This document shows positions 25,120 through 36,319 of a stretch of 64,000 nucleotides of DNA, in pieces. The position numbers and the translations under genes are program-made. Every line of letters begins with the position of its first letter. Within the stretch, counting starts at the first letter, position 1. This DNA comes from Sambucus nigra (taxonomy: Eukaryota; Streptophyta; Magnoliopsida; Dipsacales; Adoxaceae), in contig OX422213.1 in the NCBI GenBank assembly GCA_949130495.1, positions 206,515,660 through 206,579,659 on the forward strand, given 5' to 3'. Under the pieces are notes generated by a model. That model worked only from the letters and a program-made list of their open reading frames with translations. It was not told the DNA's origin and did no database searches.

Positions 25120-25265
25120 CACTACACCAAATCTGTCGAATTGTCACGGTCATTTACCTTGACAAGTTTAACTTGTCAAGGTCAATGACCGTGACAATCC
25201 TGGTGAGACAACTTTTTTTGTCATGTACTTGTCACGGTCTTGCCATGGGCCTTGATCACGACAAG
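25120..25265. repeat. CACTA terminal and subterminal repeats
   Basis: After the CACTA tip, 25,140-25,168 and 25,170-25,198 form a 59-bp palindrome with one mismatched pair. TTGTCACGGTC recurs near 25,230 and GATCACGACAAG follows. Arrays like this bind the element's own subterminal-binding protein in known CACTA systems. Confidence 0.8.
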
Positions 25266-25463
25266 TCTGGTCCTCCCCTTGCGATCAGATCCATGCACTT
25301 TGCTGAGTGCGTCTGTGGACAAAGATGCCTTGTCGGCATCAGACTGCGACTCATGCACTTCCTTAAGCTTTGCCTGAAACGACAAAAAGCACATGATTAA
25401 TAAAATAAGTAAATTAAAAAATTATAGCATAATTAACAAAAAGTAAAATGTCGGATTACTTAC

Positions 25464-26100
25464 AATCGTGATCGCGATGCTTGGGGATACCTCCTTGTCC
25501 TTCCCCTTCTTCGTCCGAAAAGACACATAAGTATCGAGCCTATGTGGCCTACCCCCAGGGCCACTCCCTGTCCCCTGAAATAAAATAAAGTAAAATTAGT
25601 ATCGGCCCCGCAAAGTAAAATAATGCAGAATAATATATTTCTGTAGTTATAGAAAAAATAAATCTTACCATCATCCTAAGCTCCACCTCGGCGTAAGATG
25701 TCCGGCCGGAGTAGTGCACGTCCGTCTTTTTTTCCCGGTTTTCCCTCCCTGATTGGTGAGATGCCAATTGTCGCTCCCCGATCTCATTATCAACGAACTT
25801 TTGCCATTATGCCAATGAGATCGGATCCTTCGACGGTACGGATTCACGCCTTTGGATAATGGACTCTCGTGTCTTCCCAAAGTATCGAGTCTGCATATTT
25901 TTCTTCCACGTCTTGTGTTGCTCCCTCAATTGCTCCAAGACGAAATCGCGTAGCTTTGGATTGAGGCTAAATTGTTCCTGTCCAATAAATACAATGTTAG
26001 TTGCAAATAAATATAAATATAAAATGAAATTGAAATATAAAATTGAAATTGAAATATAAATATAAATATAAATATAAATATAAATATAAATACATTACCT
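25464..26100 (-). pseudogene. CACTA second gene, Transposase_24-like
   Basis: The minus strand reads EQFSLNPKLRDFVLEQLREQ, then HKTWKKNMQTRYFGKT, a stop-broken part with WQKFVDNEIGERQLASHQ, and RENREKKTDVHYSGRTSYAE. This matches the plant En/Spm Transposase_24 pattern (NK.NR.K...HT.GS.S.A). A 94-bp intron (25,575-25,668) with GTAAGA donor and TTTATTTCAG acceptor separates it from the last exon (25,464-25,574, GTGSGPGGRPHRLDTYVS), which ends at another GTAAGT donor. A (TATAAA)n-type microsatellite lies near 26,010-26,090. Confidence 0.6.
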
Positions 26101-26559
26101 GTAGTGCCACCCAAACAGCTAATTTGAGCTCATATGGCACCTCCTTTCAACTAATGTACCCTAGGCCGATGATCGTCTTTACCAGCTCCACGGATCTCGC
26201 TAATAGACCCGATTTGTTCTCGATGTCCATCCCTAATTTGTCATATTTGGGGAGCTTATGGGCCGAGGAGCCCTCGTCGCCTCCGCTACCACCGAGCCCA
26301 GATGATATCATCATAATAAGCATCATCATCCTCGCCTTAATATCTGAAGGAGACATTTACGGTAAAAAATGTTATTAGTACATATCAAAATGAATTAAAA
26401 GAAGACATGCAAATATGTATAATTAAAACAAATAAAAATGAATTGTTACTTTCAAAACACCTCAATTATGAATTCCAAAACAACAGCATCTAGCTCATAA
26501 TATGTACAATTACTAAAAATCCGAAACATCCCCACCCCTACTGCCCACACACGCACACA

Positions 26560-27108
26560 CTACACAAGAGTGAAAATGATAAATTGCAAATCAATTAAAA
26601 GCATTAATAATGGATGTTTCGATACTTTAAAATTCTGGTTATCATAAAAAATGGATTGATATTCGGTAGGAGCAGCAAAGTCATCCACACTACTATTTAG
26701 ACGTTTTGGCACGTGTTGGATAATTGACCACAGCTCGTTGTTGATATACTCCAAGTAAAACACTTGGTTAACCTTTTGAAATGCACAAACAAACGGCTCA
26801 ACGCTCAGGTGGTCGTTGATCTTCAACTTGGACAAGTCAACCATGATCAAATTGGTGACAGGATCAACTTTACAAGCATTTTTATCCTCAACTCTTACCC
26901 AGTCACAGTAAAATACAACCTCTTTGAAGCTTATATAATCCAATTCAAATATATTTCGGATTACACCATAGTAAGTTATTTCATCTTCAACGAGGTTTTT
27001 ATCTTTTGCGCTCGCTCGAAAGAAAGTAAGAGCCTTATATGAAATTCCCGAGTTCTGTACATTTGTACTTTCCTCGTACACTTTAGCGGCAAAAATGTAA
27101 CCGTTCAA
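26560..27108 (-). pseudogene. CACTA DUF4216-type segment
   Basis: A 182-codon open frame on the minus strand starts MNGYIFAAKVYEES. It has NSGISYKALTFF, then ITYYGVIRNIFELDYISF, VVFYCDWV, EPFVCAFQKVNQVFYLEY and LWSIIQHVPKRL. This is the DUF4216 pattern (YYG...IIELDY....V.LF.C.W....PF..A.QA.QVFY..D), the usual C-terminal partner of TNP2 in CACTA elements. Its molecular role is not known. It is the longest intact piece of the element. Confidence 0.8.
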
Positions 27109-27656
27109 TCGATACTTTTAGTATTCTTGTGCCACGAACAAGGGTCCAATGGCTATACGAGCAAGCCTTGATGTCGCATCACCCGTCTTTAAGAGCTGAG
27201 AATATAGATAAATTAATTATATTAGTGTAAAATTTGAGTGTAATGTAACGTTATATAACGTCCATTTTCATTATAATTACCTCTTGTGTTAACCACGGCC
27301 TAAATTCGTTGTTTGATTGTACCATTGTTTTTCGTCTTTTATTGTTCTCACATGCTTCATATTTTTTGCATATTATAAAATTAATCATGTATAAAATAAT
27401 CTAATATAATGTTAAACATTATAATAATCGAAACTTACTTTTTCCATTCTTCGACATCTTCATGTGTGTCAAATATATAACGAGCTACTTGTTAATGTTG
27501 TAAACTCGTTAATTTCACTCGTTTTCCCATCACATGACCACCATCATCGAAGAACTTATCAGTGTCATCAACGCTAGTCAAGCCAGGCATATATTCCCGA
27601 GTATATATTGATGACTCCACGGTGATGTATTCCTCTGCAATTGATCTTGGAATGTA

Positions 27657-28175
27657 TCACGTAATCTTGACGTAATCTTTAAAAACTTTCATCAATCTTT
27701 TAAAAGGATACATCCACCGATATCTAACTGGACCACAAAGAAGTGCCTCGTCACATAGATGTACCAACAAGTGAACACTTATGTCAAATAATGCTGGGGG
27801 AAAGTACTTCTCCAACACACAAATCGCGTCGGTCACCGCTAATTTTACGGCCACTATGTGTTCTCGATTGACTACCTTCTCACACAAGAGTGAGAAGGTA
27901 ATACTAATTTGCATAATAGCTCTCCGAAAATCCTTGTGCTTGGAGAAACAGTGATTAAACAATAGAGGAATCAATTGCATGATCACATGCCAATCGTGGG
28001 ACTTACACTTATGTAAATCATGAGTAACATAATTCACAATCCTTTGCAAGTTGGACGAAAAAGTAGATGGGCCCTTCAAATTATATATTGTGTCTAAAAT
28101 CACCTTCCTTTCCCCACTCGTCAAAGTAAACGCACCAGGGGGAATTATTGTCCTTCCCCTACTATCTTCTTTCAA
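27657..28175 (-). pseudogene. CACTA DUF4218-type segment
   Basis: A 172-codon open frame on the minus strand contains CKSHDWHVIMQLIPLLFN, ISITFSLLCEKV, CVLEKYFPPALFDISVHLLV and LLCGPVRYRWMYPFKRLMK. These are the DUF4218 signatures (KSHD.HVLMQ, FPPSFFD.M.HL.VHL, GPV.YRWMYPFER) that follow the TNP2 catalytic part. It lies between TNP2 and DUF4216 as expected. Confidence 0.88.
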
Positions 28176-28379
28176 CTATAGTTGTGGCTTAAATTTCAAC
28201 GATTTAAAGTCTTTTCGTACATTTTCTCCATCCTTCGAATGACTCCCCCCAAGACAAGTGCCCACAATATGTTCAGCGAAGTTCTTCTCTGCATGCATCA
28301 CATCCAATATATGGAGCACTGGGTTATTCTTCCAATAAGGCGATTAAAATAAAATTGACCTCCTAGACCATGCCTTTCT

Positions 28380-29700
28380 TATCTCGGTTTAATTCCCAAC
28401 TGGGGTCTTCTTATGCTTGACATTCTTAAATTTGGGATTCTCACCTGGCATATTAGGGCCACATTCAGAAGATTTACTTTCAATTTCTGAACCCAAAAGT
28501 TGTCTCTACGGTAGCCTATGTTTAACCCCGCCCAATAAAAAATTGGAACCTTTCTCAAATCTGAAACTATGAGTCGGGGGTAAAAACCTCCTGTGGCAAT
28601 GGTATACATTTTTTGAGCTAAAGGATATACGAAGAGATTCAGTCTCCTCTTCAAAAATAGGACACCCCAAATAACCATGTACTATAAAACTGGATAATGT
28701 CCCATAAGCTGGAAAATCATGAATTGCCCACATCAACATAGCTTTCAACTTAAACTCTTCTTTTCTAAAAGAGTAAAATGATTGCACACCCTCTTCCCCC
28801 AACTCATTTAATTATTCTACCAAAGGATCCAGGTAGACGTCGATGGCATCACTTGGTGCCTTTGGCCCAGGAATCAACAAAGCCATCATCGAAAATTTAG
28901 GTCTCATACACTGTGAAGGAGGGAGGTTGAGTAAGGCTAGGATCACAGGCCATACACTCTGATTGGTGCTTAAATTTCCAAATGGATTGAAACCATCTGT
29001 TGATATAGCCAAACGAATGTTGCGTTGTTCTCGAGAAAAATCAGGATACTCATAATTCATCCTCCTCCAGGCAGTAGAATCAATAGGATGACGCATTATA
29101 TTACTCCCTACTTCTGCCCTAGCATGCCAAGTTATTGCCTCCGCTATCCATGGTACTATGAAAAATCGCTTTAATCTAGGCCCAACGAGAAAATACTTCA
29201 ATACTTTTTTAGGCTCTTTTGAGCTTGTGTCTTCCTTACTAGTAGATTTGACATATCTAGGTTCATCGCATACCGAACAACGATCAAGATTTTTATACTC
29301 CTTTCGGTATAGTATGAAGTCATACACACAAGCATGAATCGACTTATACTTCATTCCTAAACCTTTTTAAACTGTTCTTCATAACAGGATAGCTATTTGG
29401 AAGTGTATTCTACTTGGGTAATAAGCCGTTCACCCATTTCAGAATTCTTGTCACGCTATTGCCAGACAAACTGTATTGCGTCTTCAAACTGTGCAAACCA
29501 ACCATGGCATGTAAAGTTATTTGATCTTTCTCACAGCCAGAGTATAACGGTTGGGTCGCCTTAAATTTTAAACTTTGGTAGTCATCGGCAAGTTTTATCA
29601 TGATATCTTCACGAGCACTTGAACCTTCTACATCATCAGTAACTTCATTTTCTTCTGCTTCATAAACTCCGTACGCATCATCAATTAAATCCTCTAACAT
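28380..29700 (-). pseudogene. CACTA TNP2 transposase
   Basis: Minus-strand frames together cover the TNP2 transposase. 29,700-29,410 is the N-terminal part (LYSGCEKDQITLHAM, TRILKWVNGLLP). 29,354-28,812 has SIHACVYDFILYRKEYKN, ITWHARAEVG, MRHPIDSTAWRRMNYEYPDF, RLAISTDGFNPFGNLSTNQS and DAIDVYLDPLVE. 28,802-28,506 has MLMWAIHDFPAYGTLSSF and CHRRFLPPTHSFR. LAIS.DG.NP and DFPAYG are the hallmark motifs. The frame is broken near 28,506, at 28,803-28,811 and near 29,355-29,409. It acts by cutting and rejoining the CACTA ends. It is inactive here. Confidence 0.9.
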
Positions 29701-29874
29701 ATTATGATCTACGTCGTCCCCTTCTACATATATCCTACTTGTTGAAGGTTGTTATTAAGGTTGGTCGGGGACAAAAGGAACTTTCAATTCACCATGAAAA
29801 CTCCAAAATAGATAAATATCTTACATACCTGATCTTAACAAATGTAGTTCAACTGTTTTTCACTCAAACACCTT

Positions 29875-30030
29875 ACCATTCTTACACCTAGCACACGGAC
29901 ACGAAAACTTTTCATCATTATGACATCTCTTTGCATATTTCACAAATTCCTTAGCACCTCTGCGAAACACATCCCGCATTCTATTTGTCTCACCCATCCA
30001 CTCTTTGTATTTCGGATATCCCATCACAGC
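29875..30030 (-). pseudogene. Transposase-associated N-terminal domain
   Basis: The minus strand reads YKEWMGETNRMRDVFRRGAK, then EFVKYAKRCHNDEK and FSCPCARCKNGKV. This is the zinc-binding transposase-associated domain (C.C..C with a preceding GV..F...A) that begins TNP2-type CACTA transposases. It marks the 5' end of the element's main gene. Confidence 0.8.
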
Positions 30031-30040
30031 TACCACAACT

Positions 30041-30984
30041 AATCACCTATTAAAGGTACGAAGCGTATATTCATTGATTAGTATAAATAAAACTTAGATT
30101 TATAGTATGTTTCATTTAATTATGTCTTATTTATATTCAAATTCAATTTATAATAGAAATTTCTATTTCCTCCATCTCCTCTAAAGGGTGAGTGGTCCTA
30201 TCGCATTCAAGATCGCATTTTTCTGTAATATACTTAACAGCTCATGCACATTGTTACGATTTGAAAAAAATTCGGCAGCATATCCCCGTAGTTCTCCAAG
30301 TACATGACATAGATTGGCAAGTGTGAGTGTTATTTCAATTGATCAATTGAAATAACAGTCACTTATCAATCTAGTATGTACCCAGAGAACATTAGGATAC
30401 GACAACAGAACTTCCTCCAAAAGTAACAACTTTAAGCCACTAAGAATATTATACAGAAATTATGCAGTCCCAAACTGTCCAAACGGGACAATTCGAGAGA
30501 TCTCATTACAGGGGTAATGACTCTCGAACGGGTCTAAGGGCTATTGAATGCGTACGCATAAGAACTAGAGGGCTAGTATCTATGCGCACTATATGTAATT
30601 TCAAGTATGTTTCATTTAATTATCATACTATATATATATTGTTCGATATACAAAGTAATTTTCAAAAAAAAAAGTTGAAAAATCCCACCCCATATGACAA
30701 TAACCAGTGGTCATGTCACTTTTAAAATTAATCAACCCAACATTGATCCACTATAATCCAATAGCAATGTCAACAACAAATGTGTATCTTGTACTCCTTC
30801 TAATTCATCTACTCAATTAATTATTTTCATCAATTAAACTAACAATTAAAGTATACAATTATTAATTTACTAATTTACAATGAGGGCCAATCTTACTTTC
30901 ATAATTAATCACATATTAATTTACTAATTTACAATGAGGGGCAATCATATATTAATTTACTAGAAAAATTAATAACCAATCAAT
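30041..30984. other. Spacer with palindrome and direct repeats, no gene
   Basis: The 20-mer AGTATGTTTCATTTAATTAT occurs at 30,104-30,123 and again at 30,604-30,623, exactly 500 bases apart. A tandem duplication of TTAATTTACTAATTTACAAT followed by GAGGG lies at about 30,863-30,945. The far end of the CACTA element should lie here but was not recognised. Confidence 0.6.
30311..30372. other. 62-bp palindrome with a perfect 30-bp core
   Basis: 30,328-30,357 is a perfect palindrome centred on TTCAATTGATCAATTGAA. Imperfect arms (AGATTGGCAAGTG / CACTTATCAATCT) extend it to about 62 bases. There is no loop, so it would form a cruciform rather than a hairpin RNA. Confidence 0.9.
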
Positions 30985-31230
30985 TCGTTTACATGGGCAA
31001 TCACAAACACGCACACTACACACACACACACCCGCGCACATTCACACACACACACACACAGCCCCCCTACCCACCCATCCTTGCCCCCCCCCCCCCCACC
31101 CTGACCCACCCCCTTCCCCCACCACACACACACACAAATATCCCCCCCCCCATCCCTGCCCCCTCCCCCCCCCCCCCCCCTCTTCCCCCACCCTGCCCCA
31201 CCCACCACCCACCACACACACGCATGCAAA
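30985..31230. repeat. CA and poly-C low-complexity tract
   Basis: ACACAC runs alternate with C runs of up to about 18 bases (near 31,086 and 31,163). The Pro/Gly-rich frames across it on both strands are artefacts. Confidence 0.9.
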
Positions 31231-31276
31231 TCAAAAAGAATAAGTAATTATTATATAAACACTTATTTTTAATTTG

Positions 31277-31277
<1 letters not shown>

Positions 31278-31325
<48 letters not shown>
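31278..31325. repeat. (TA)n(GA)n compound microsatellite
   Basis: TA units followed by GA units. The same compound repeat occurs at 37,333-37,411, on the other side of the LINE. Confidence 0.95.
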
Positions 31326-31700
31326 CTCCTATAAGGGACCATCCTTGAGGGTAATTTACGGACCTATGCCTAAAAATAACTTTTTTGAGCTAATTTTTTA
31401 TGTGATTTTTAAACATTTTAGGAAACTCCCAAAAATAATTTGAGCTCAAAATGAATTTTTTGGCAATTTTAAAAAAAATATTCAAACTATACGAGTATAA
31501 AACTACTTAAAACAAATATATTTTCACTCAATTTTGTTAAAATAGCAAAAAATATATATTTTAAACTGATTCATTTTTTTAGGATTCCCTGAAATTGTTA
31601 AACATCATATAAAAATCAACTCAAAAAAATAGTTTTTACTATTTTTTAAAAATATTTCCATTAACTTCTCTTAAGTATTATCCTTTTTCTTTAAACAGAA
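31326..31700. mobile_element. Fold-back (MITE-like) element
   Basis: CTTTTTTGAGCTAATTTTTT (about 31,380) returns inverted as ATCAACTCAAAAAAATAG near 31,615-31,632, and neighbouring arms extend the match (ATGTGATTTTTAAACATTT against AAATTGTTAAACATCAT). The element starts beside the microsatellite with CTCCTATAAGGGACCATCC. Outer ends are imperfect. Confidence 0.6.
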
Positions 31701-31833
31701 GAGGATATTAATCCCCTAGAATTTTATAAAAAAGAGAAATACCCTCTCCAAGGTGGCTTAATAAGAAAAAGACAACTCTAAAAATACTAGGAATTCTAAT
31801 ACTATGAATACCTAGTCTATACATATTAAAAAC

Positions 31834-32265
31834 TCATTCAGCATGAAGTGGAAGATCACTAAATTGAGTGATCAAATTTGAAAATTTTAAAAATGAAGCA
31901 AGTTTGTCTAGGGCCCCTGCTATATTGTTCTTTTCTCTCCAAATGTGATGATATTTGATACCATAATTTTGAATCAATCCTTTAATCTCCTTAATTAACT
32001 CTTTTATTTCCCATGAAGGTTTCCACTGATCTAAAATCATCATAATAACTTCTTTGGAATCAGATTATAGAATGACATTAGAATAGCCTTTATTGACAAT
32101 CCACTGAAGACCTGTCTTAATAGCTTTAATCTTTTCCATTAAAGATGAGAAATGACCAATGAATTCTGAATAAGCAAACAGTAATTCTCCTATGTGTCCT
32201 CTAAATATGCCTCCTAAACCACTAATCCCAAGGTTTCCAAAGCTGGACCCATCCACGTTTAGCTT
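31834..32265 (-). pseudogene. LINE RNase H domain
   Basis: The minus strand reads MDGSSFGNLGISGLGGIFRG, then SLMEKIKAIKTGLQW, a stop, SDSKEVIMMILDQW and HIWREKNNIAGALDKLASF. The Asp of DGSS, the Glu of MEKIKA and the Asp of SDS match the RNase H active site. The fourth catalytic Asp, expected in the N..AD.LA motif, is Gly here. One in-frame stop splits the domain near 32,066. RNase H removes RNA from the cDNA hybrid during retrotransposition. Confidence 0.8.
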
Positions 32266-32310
32266 GATGAAACCATATCAAGGTCTTTCCCATATAACAA
32301 TCTAAGTCTA

Positions 32311-32916
32311 CTACTGATTTAATTTGATTCTGAATTTGAACACTTCTTGAAAGTTGGATGATAAAACAAGAGGACTTGCAAAATAAATTTTAGATAAAAA
32401 GCTTGAAACAGAGTTTATAATCTGAGATATGATTTTTTCATCCTTCATCTCCTCATCTTCAAACAAACTTTGACATCTTTCTTTCCAGATTTCCAATAAA
32501 ATCACAAGAGGTAGAATCTGAAATAAGGACTTCTGAAACATTCCTCTAGCTTTAGATATCCACCATGCCATCAACATAGCTTTGATAGACTGAAAAGATA
32601 GCCTCATTTCAGACAGGTTGATAAAAAACTTCCAAACCTCCTGAGCAATTTTCCCTTCAAGGATTAAATGCTTCATTGATTCTGCATTGGCCTTACCGCA
32701 TTGACATCTAGAACCCAATATGATTCCAACTCTCCGAATGTTATCAACTGTGAGGATGGCTTTTCTAAGCAATTTCCAAATGAAAATTGATATTTTATAA
32801 GGGATGAAAGGAGACCAAAGTAATTTCCAACTATAAGATCTCACTGCAGATCTTCTACATGCTAGGAATGCAGATTTAATGGAAAATTGGCCATCAACAT
32901 AAGGCTTCCATATCAC
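32311..32916 (-). pseudogene. LINE zf-RVT domain and connector
   Basis: The 201-codon open frame starts IWKPYVDGQFSIKSAF and contains LLWSPFIPYKISIFIWKLL, then CQCGKANAESMKHLILEG and VWKFF. It matches the zf-RVT zinc-binding region between RT and RNase H in plant LINEs (KIW...P.K...F.W....L.T, C..C....E...HL...C...W). The second Cys pair is reduced (HLILEG has no C). Confidence 0.8.
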
Positions 32917-33197
32917 TTCATCACCTAAGATCTTAGTATTCTTAGCAAAATCTTTTTGAAATTTTCTAATTCTTTTAATAACATGAGAACCATTAACACC
33001 GTATTAAAAGGATTTTTTATATTTATTCCTCATTAATCTTCCCCAAAGACCTTTAGAATTATGCAACCTCCATGTAAGCTTGAAAGAAAAACATGTATTC
33101 GCTTCATTTAGATCTCTAAGGACTAAACCTCCTTCTTCTGTTGGCATACAGACATTCTCCCAATTAATCCAAGATTTTTCTGACCTCTAACCCCATA

Positions 33198-34891
33198 TTA
33201 TCCCCAAAAAAAATTGCTAAAAATAGAATGAATTCTATTTATAACAGTTTTAGGAGGATTCAATGCATCCAAAGTATAAATAGGAATAAAAGAAAGTGCA
33301 TGCTTGATTAAAACCATCCTACATGCAGTAGATAAATACTTTGTTTTCCAACCTAAGAATTTAGACCTGATCTTATCAATCAAATCAGAATAATAAAGAG
33401 CCTTATTCCTACCAGCAAAGAGAGGGCAACCTAAGTAGACTAGAGGCACATTCTTGAAATTCAGACCCAAAACATCTTATATTTCATTTTTCCTAGTCAA
33501 GGATATGCCATCAGCTATACTAAAACTACTCTTGTCCCGGTTTAAAAACTGACTTGGAGACCTCTCATACTTAACCAAAAATATCATAACATTTTGCAAG
33601 CTCCTTTTCCTCCCATTAAAAAAGATAATCACATCATTATCAAAACTTAAATGAGTAATTAAAGAGCTTCCAGGTGGATGAGAAAAAGGACCAATTTTAT
33701 TTTTCTCAAATAAATGATTTAAACCTCTAGAAAGATCTTTTGCTATAATAATAAAAAGAGAAGGGGAAATGGCATCACCTTGTTTTAAACCTCTGGATAG
33801 TTGAAAGAAACCTGAAGGCTTCCCATTAATTGGAATAGAGAACCAATTATTGGAAAGCAACCTCCAGATGAAATCAATGAAAGTTTCATTAAAATCAAAA
33901 CTTCTAAGCACCTTAAGAAGAAAAATCTAGGAAACTCTATCATAGGCTTCCTTCATGTCCAATTAATGATCACATTAGTTCCATGACTTTTCCTAGTAAG
34001 CAAACTTACCATCTCATGAGCTAAAATAATATTATATTGGATATTCCTATCCTTGATAAATCCACTTTGATTGTGAGAGATGATAAGAGGAAGAATAAGG
34101 CTAAGTTTGGAGTTGAGAATTTTGGAGATTATTTTTTGGGAGAAATTAGAAAAACTTATAGGTCTAAATTGAGAATACTTCAAAGGATTCTTCACTTTGG
34201 GAATAAGCACCAGATTAGTTGCAGACCAACTCCTAGGAATTGTATTACCAACAAAGAAATATTTCACAACTTCGATTAAGTCATCTTTAATGATCTGCCA
34301 ACGGGATAAATAAAAAGAACCACTAAAACCATCAGGACCAGGACTGATATCCTCATTCAATTGCTTAATTACATTATAAATCTCCTCTTCCTCAGGAACT
34401 CGAATAAGCTTACCATTCATCTCCTCATCAATGACATTAGGAATAACATCCAATAATAATTCATCAATCTCCACTAAATATGTCGTCAATCTATCAGTAA
34501 AGTGATTCACAAAGATATTAGCAGTATCAATAGGATACTCCTTCAAACAATTATTCTCATCATTAATTTTGAGGATGGCCAATCTACTATTACTAGATTT
34601 GATTGTTGCATAAACAAATTTCAAATTTTTATCACCCTCTTTAAGCCATTTGATCTTTAATTTTTGCCTCAAGAAAACCTCTTCCTGCTTCAAAACTTCC
34701 TTAAGATTATTTCTAGAATTCTGCATCTTCATTATATTCATTTGAGATGTATTAACCCCAAATTCATGTTCCACAGCTAAAACCTCATCCTCCAAATCAT
34801 GTATGTTCTGAAATAAATTTTTAAAAGTCTTTTTATTCCAAACCTTGAGGTCAGCTTTCAACCTTTTCATCTTCTCAAAGAAACAAAACAT
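33198..34891 (-). pseudogene. LINE reverse transcriptase
   Basis: Open parts 34,891-33,953, 33,911-33,477 and 33,470-33,198 cover the RT. Seen are KWLKEGDKNLKFVYA, EDISPGPDGFSGSFYLSRW, VLIPKVKNP, RPISFSNFSQKIISKIL, SGFIKDRNIQYNIILAHEM, then GFFQLSRGLKQGDAISPSLF and LVYLGCPLFAG. The catalytic FADD motif reads FDND (LSFDNDVIIFF), so one of the two Asp residues is Asn. Frame breaks lie near 33,911-33,953 and 33,470-33,477. The enzyme would be dead. Confidence 0.88.
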
Positions 34892-34915
34892 AGGATTACC
34901 ATAGGATAGTACTGA

Positions 34916-35698
34916 CTAAGACTTAACAAAATAGGGATTAAAGGAATTGTGGGTGAACCACATCTTCTGAAAGATAAAAGGTCTGGGCACAAGGTCCAAA
35001 TGACTCCTTATAGAAAGAATTAGAGGTGAATGATAACTACATCTTTTAGATAAATGGGTAATAGAGCAATTTTGAAAGGTTGAGGACCATTTGAGATTAA
35101 CTATGGCTCTATCAAACCTTACACTGATGGAATCTTCTTCAACCCTATAATTAGTCCAAGTAAATCGAGATCCATGATATCCCAAATCAAATAACCTACA
35201 ATAATTGACACAATCTTTGAAGTCTTCCACTGACTGGAAATTTATAGAATTACCCCTATTTTTTCTTCTTGACACAAAACCACATTCAAATCTCCAATAA
35301 AGATTTGAGGTAACTCACCATAAGTAGAAGAGATAAATTCCAACTCACTCCATAAGTTTTTCCTTTACTCTATAGTACGTTTTGCATATACCACAGTGAT
35401 CAGTACATCACACTCCATATTAGTATGAGAGATAATCAAGTACATGAATTGCTCTTCATTTAAAAGGACCTGCACATTCAACCCTTCTTCTCCATAAGAA
35501 CCAAATTTTATTGGTTTTATTAACAACAGTTTCATCAAAGTTCCACTTCATTATATATTTATAAATTTTGTTATTGTCCACCTTAGGCTCTATAAAAGAC
35601 ATAGCTGGGAACTTATATTCTTTTATTAGCTTTTTAATTCTTCGATTTGTTAGCTTGTTAGCCACACCACGAGCATTCCAACTTAAAAAATTGATCAT
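34916..35698 (-). pseudogene. LINE endonuclease (EEP type)
   Basis: The minus strand starts MINFLSWNARGVANKLTNRR, the N-terminal SWN.RG motif of the AP-type endonuclease, with FIEPKV at the place of the catalytic Glu. After frame breaks (35,456-35,280) it continues YHGSRFTWTNYR, RFDRAIVNLKW and the SDH-equivalent region, damaged here (YHSPLILSI). It nicks target DNA to prime reverse transcription in active LINEs. Confidence 0.82.
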
Positions 35699-36319
35699 TG
35701 AGACACTTAATAAAAGTTCCCCTCGATTCTTTTCAACTGGGATCTTGTAATCCTCCTGAACATAGGATCTTTTGGAGCTTTCTTACCTTGAATTTCTTGA
35801 AAAGCCATTATATCCAACCGGCTCATCTCTTTAACCTTCTTCTTGAGCATGCTTTGTCTTGCTTCTCTTGGTAAGATTGCCATTTTCTATCAAACCAACC
35901 AGAAAAGCTCTTAAGTTCCTCCAACATCACATAACATCCTTTATTCTCTCTCACAGAATCTGAATCATAATCCTTCCCCTTTGATGGATGAACATCATAG
36001 TCTGGAAGTTCTGTGGCCTTAGGGGATAGGTTTAACTCATCAACAATAAAAGCTTCTTTAAAGGAAATCTCACAACGCTGAATTTTTTGGATATGTTTAG
36101 AAATAAGGGTTGATGTCTTGGGGTCTGGGAATTTAAATTGAGGTTTTGAAGGTTGGCCTTGGGTTTGAATCAGTTGACAATTGGGGCAGTGGAAACTTTG
36201 TGGGTATTTATTGGTAGGATTGACATCAAGACCAACAGAATTGGAATTATGGGGATTGTTCTTAAGAGTAGGTTAGTCTTTAGGAATAGAGTTATCAATG
36301 GTTTTCAAAGGGTACAAAT

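Larger units (their letters stand above)
25120..30040 (-). mobile_element. CACTA (En/Spm) transposon, one end found
   Basis: The terminus CACTACACCAAATCTGTCG at 25,120 is followed by short inverted and direct repeats of TTGTCACGGTC, as in CACTA subterminal regions. The minus strand then carries the usual gene set in order from the far end: transposase-associated domain, TNP2, DUF4218, DUF4216 and a Transposase_24-like second gene. The far terminus (a GTAGTG end) was not found up to the LINE, so that end is deleted or strongly mutated. Frameshifts and stops make the element inactive. Confidence 0.85.

Noticed and set aside
25926..26114. Phe/Ile or Lys/Tyr repeat protein
   Set aside because: Translation of a (TATAAA)n-type microsatellite inside the CACTA element.
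30969..31342. Gly- and Pro-rich open frames
   Set aside because: They run through CA and poly-C/poly-G simple repeats and have no other content.
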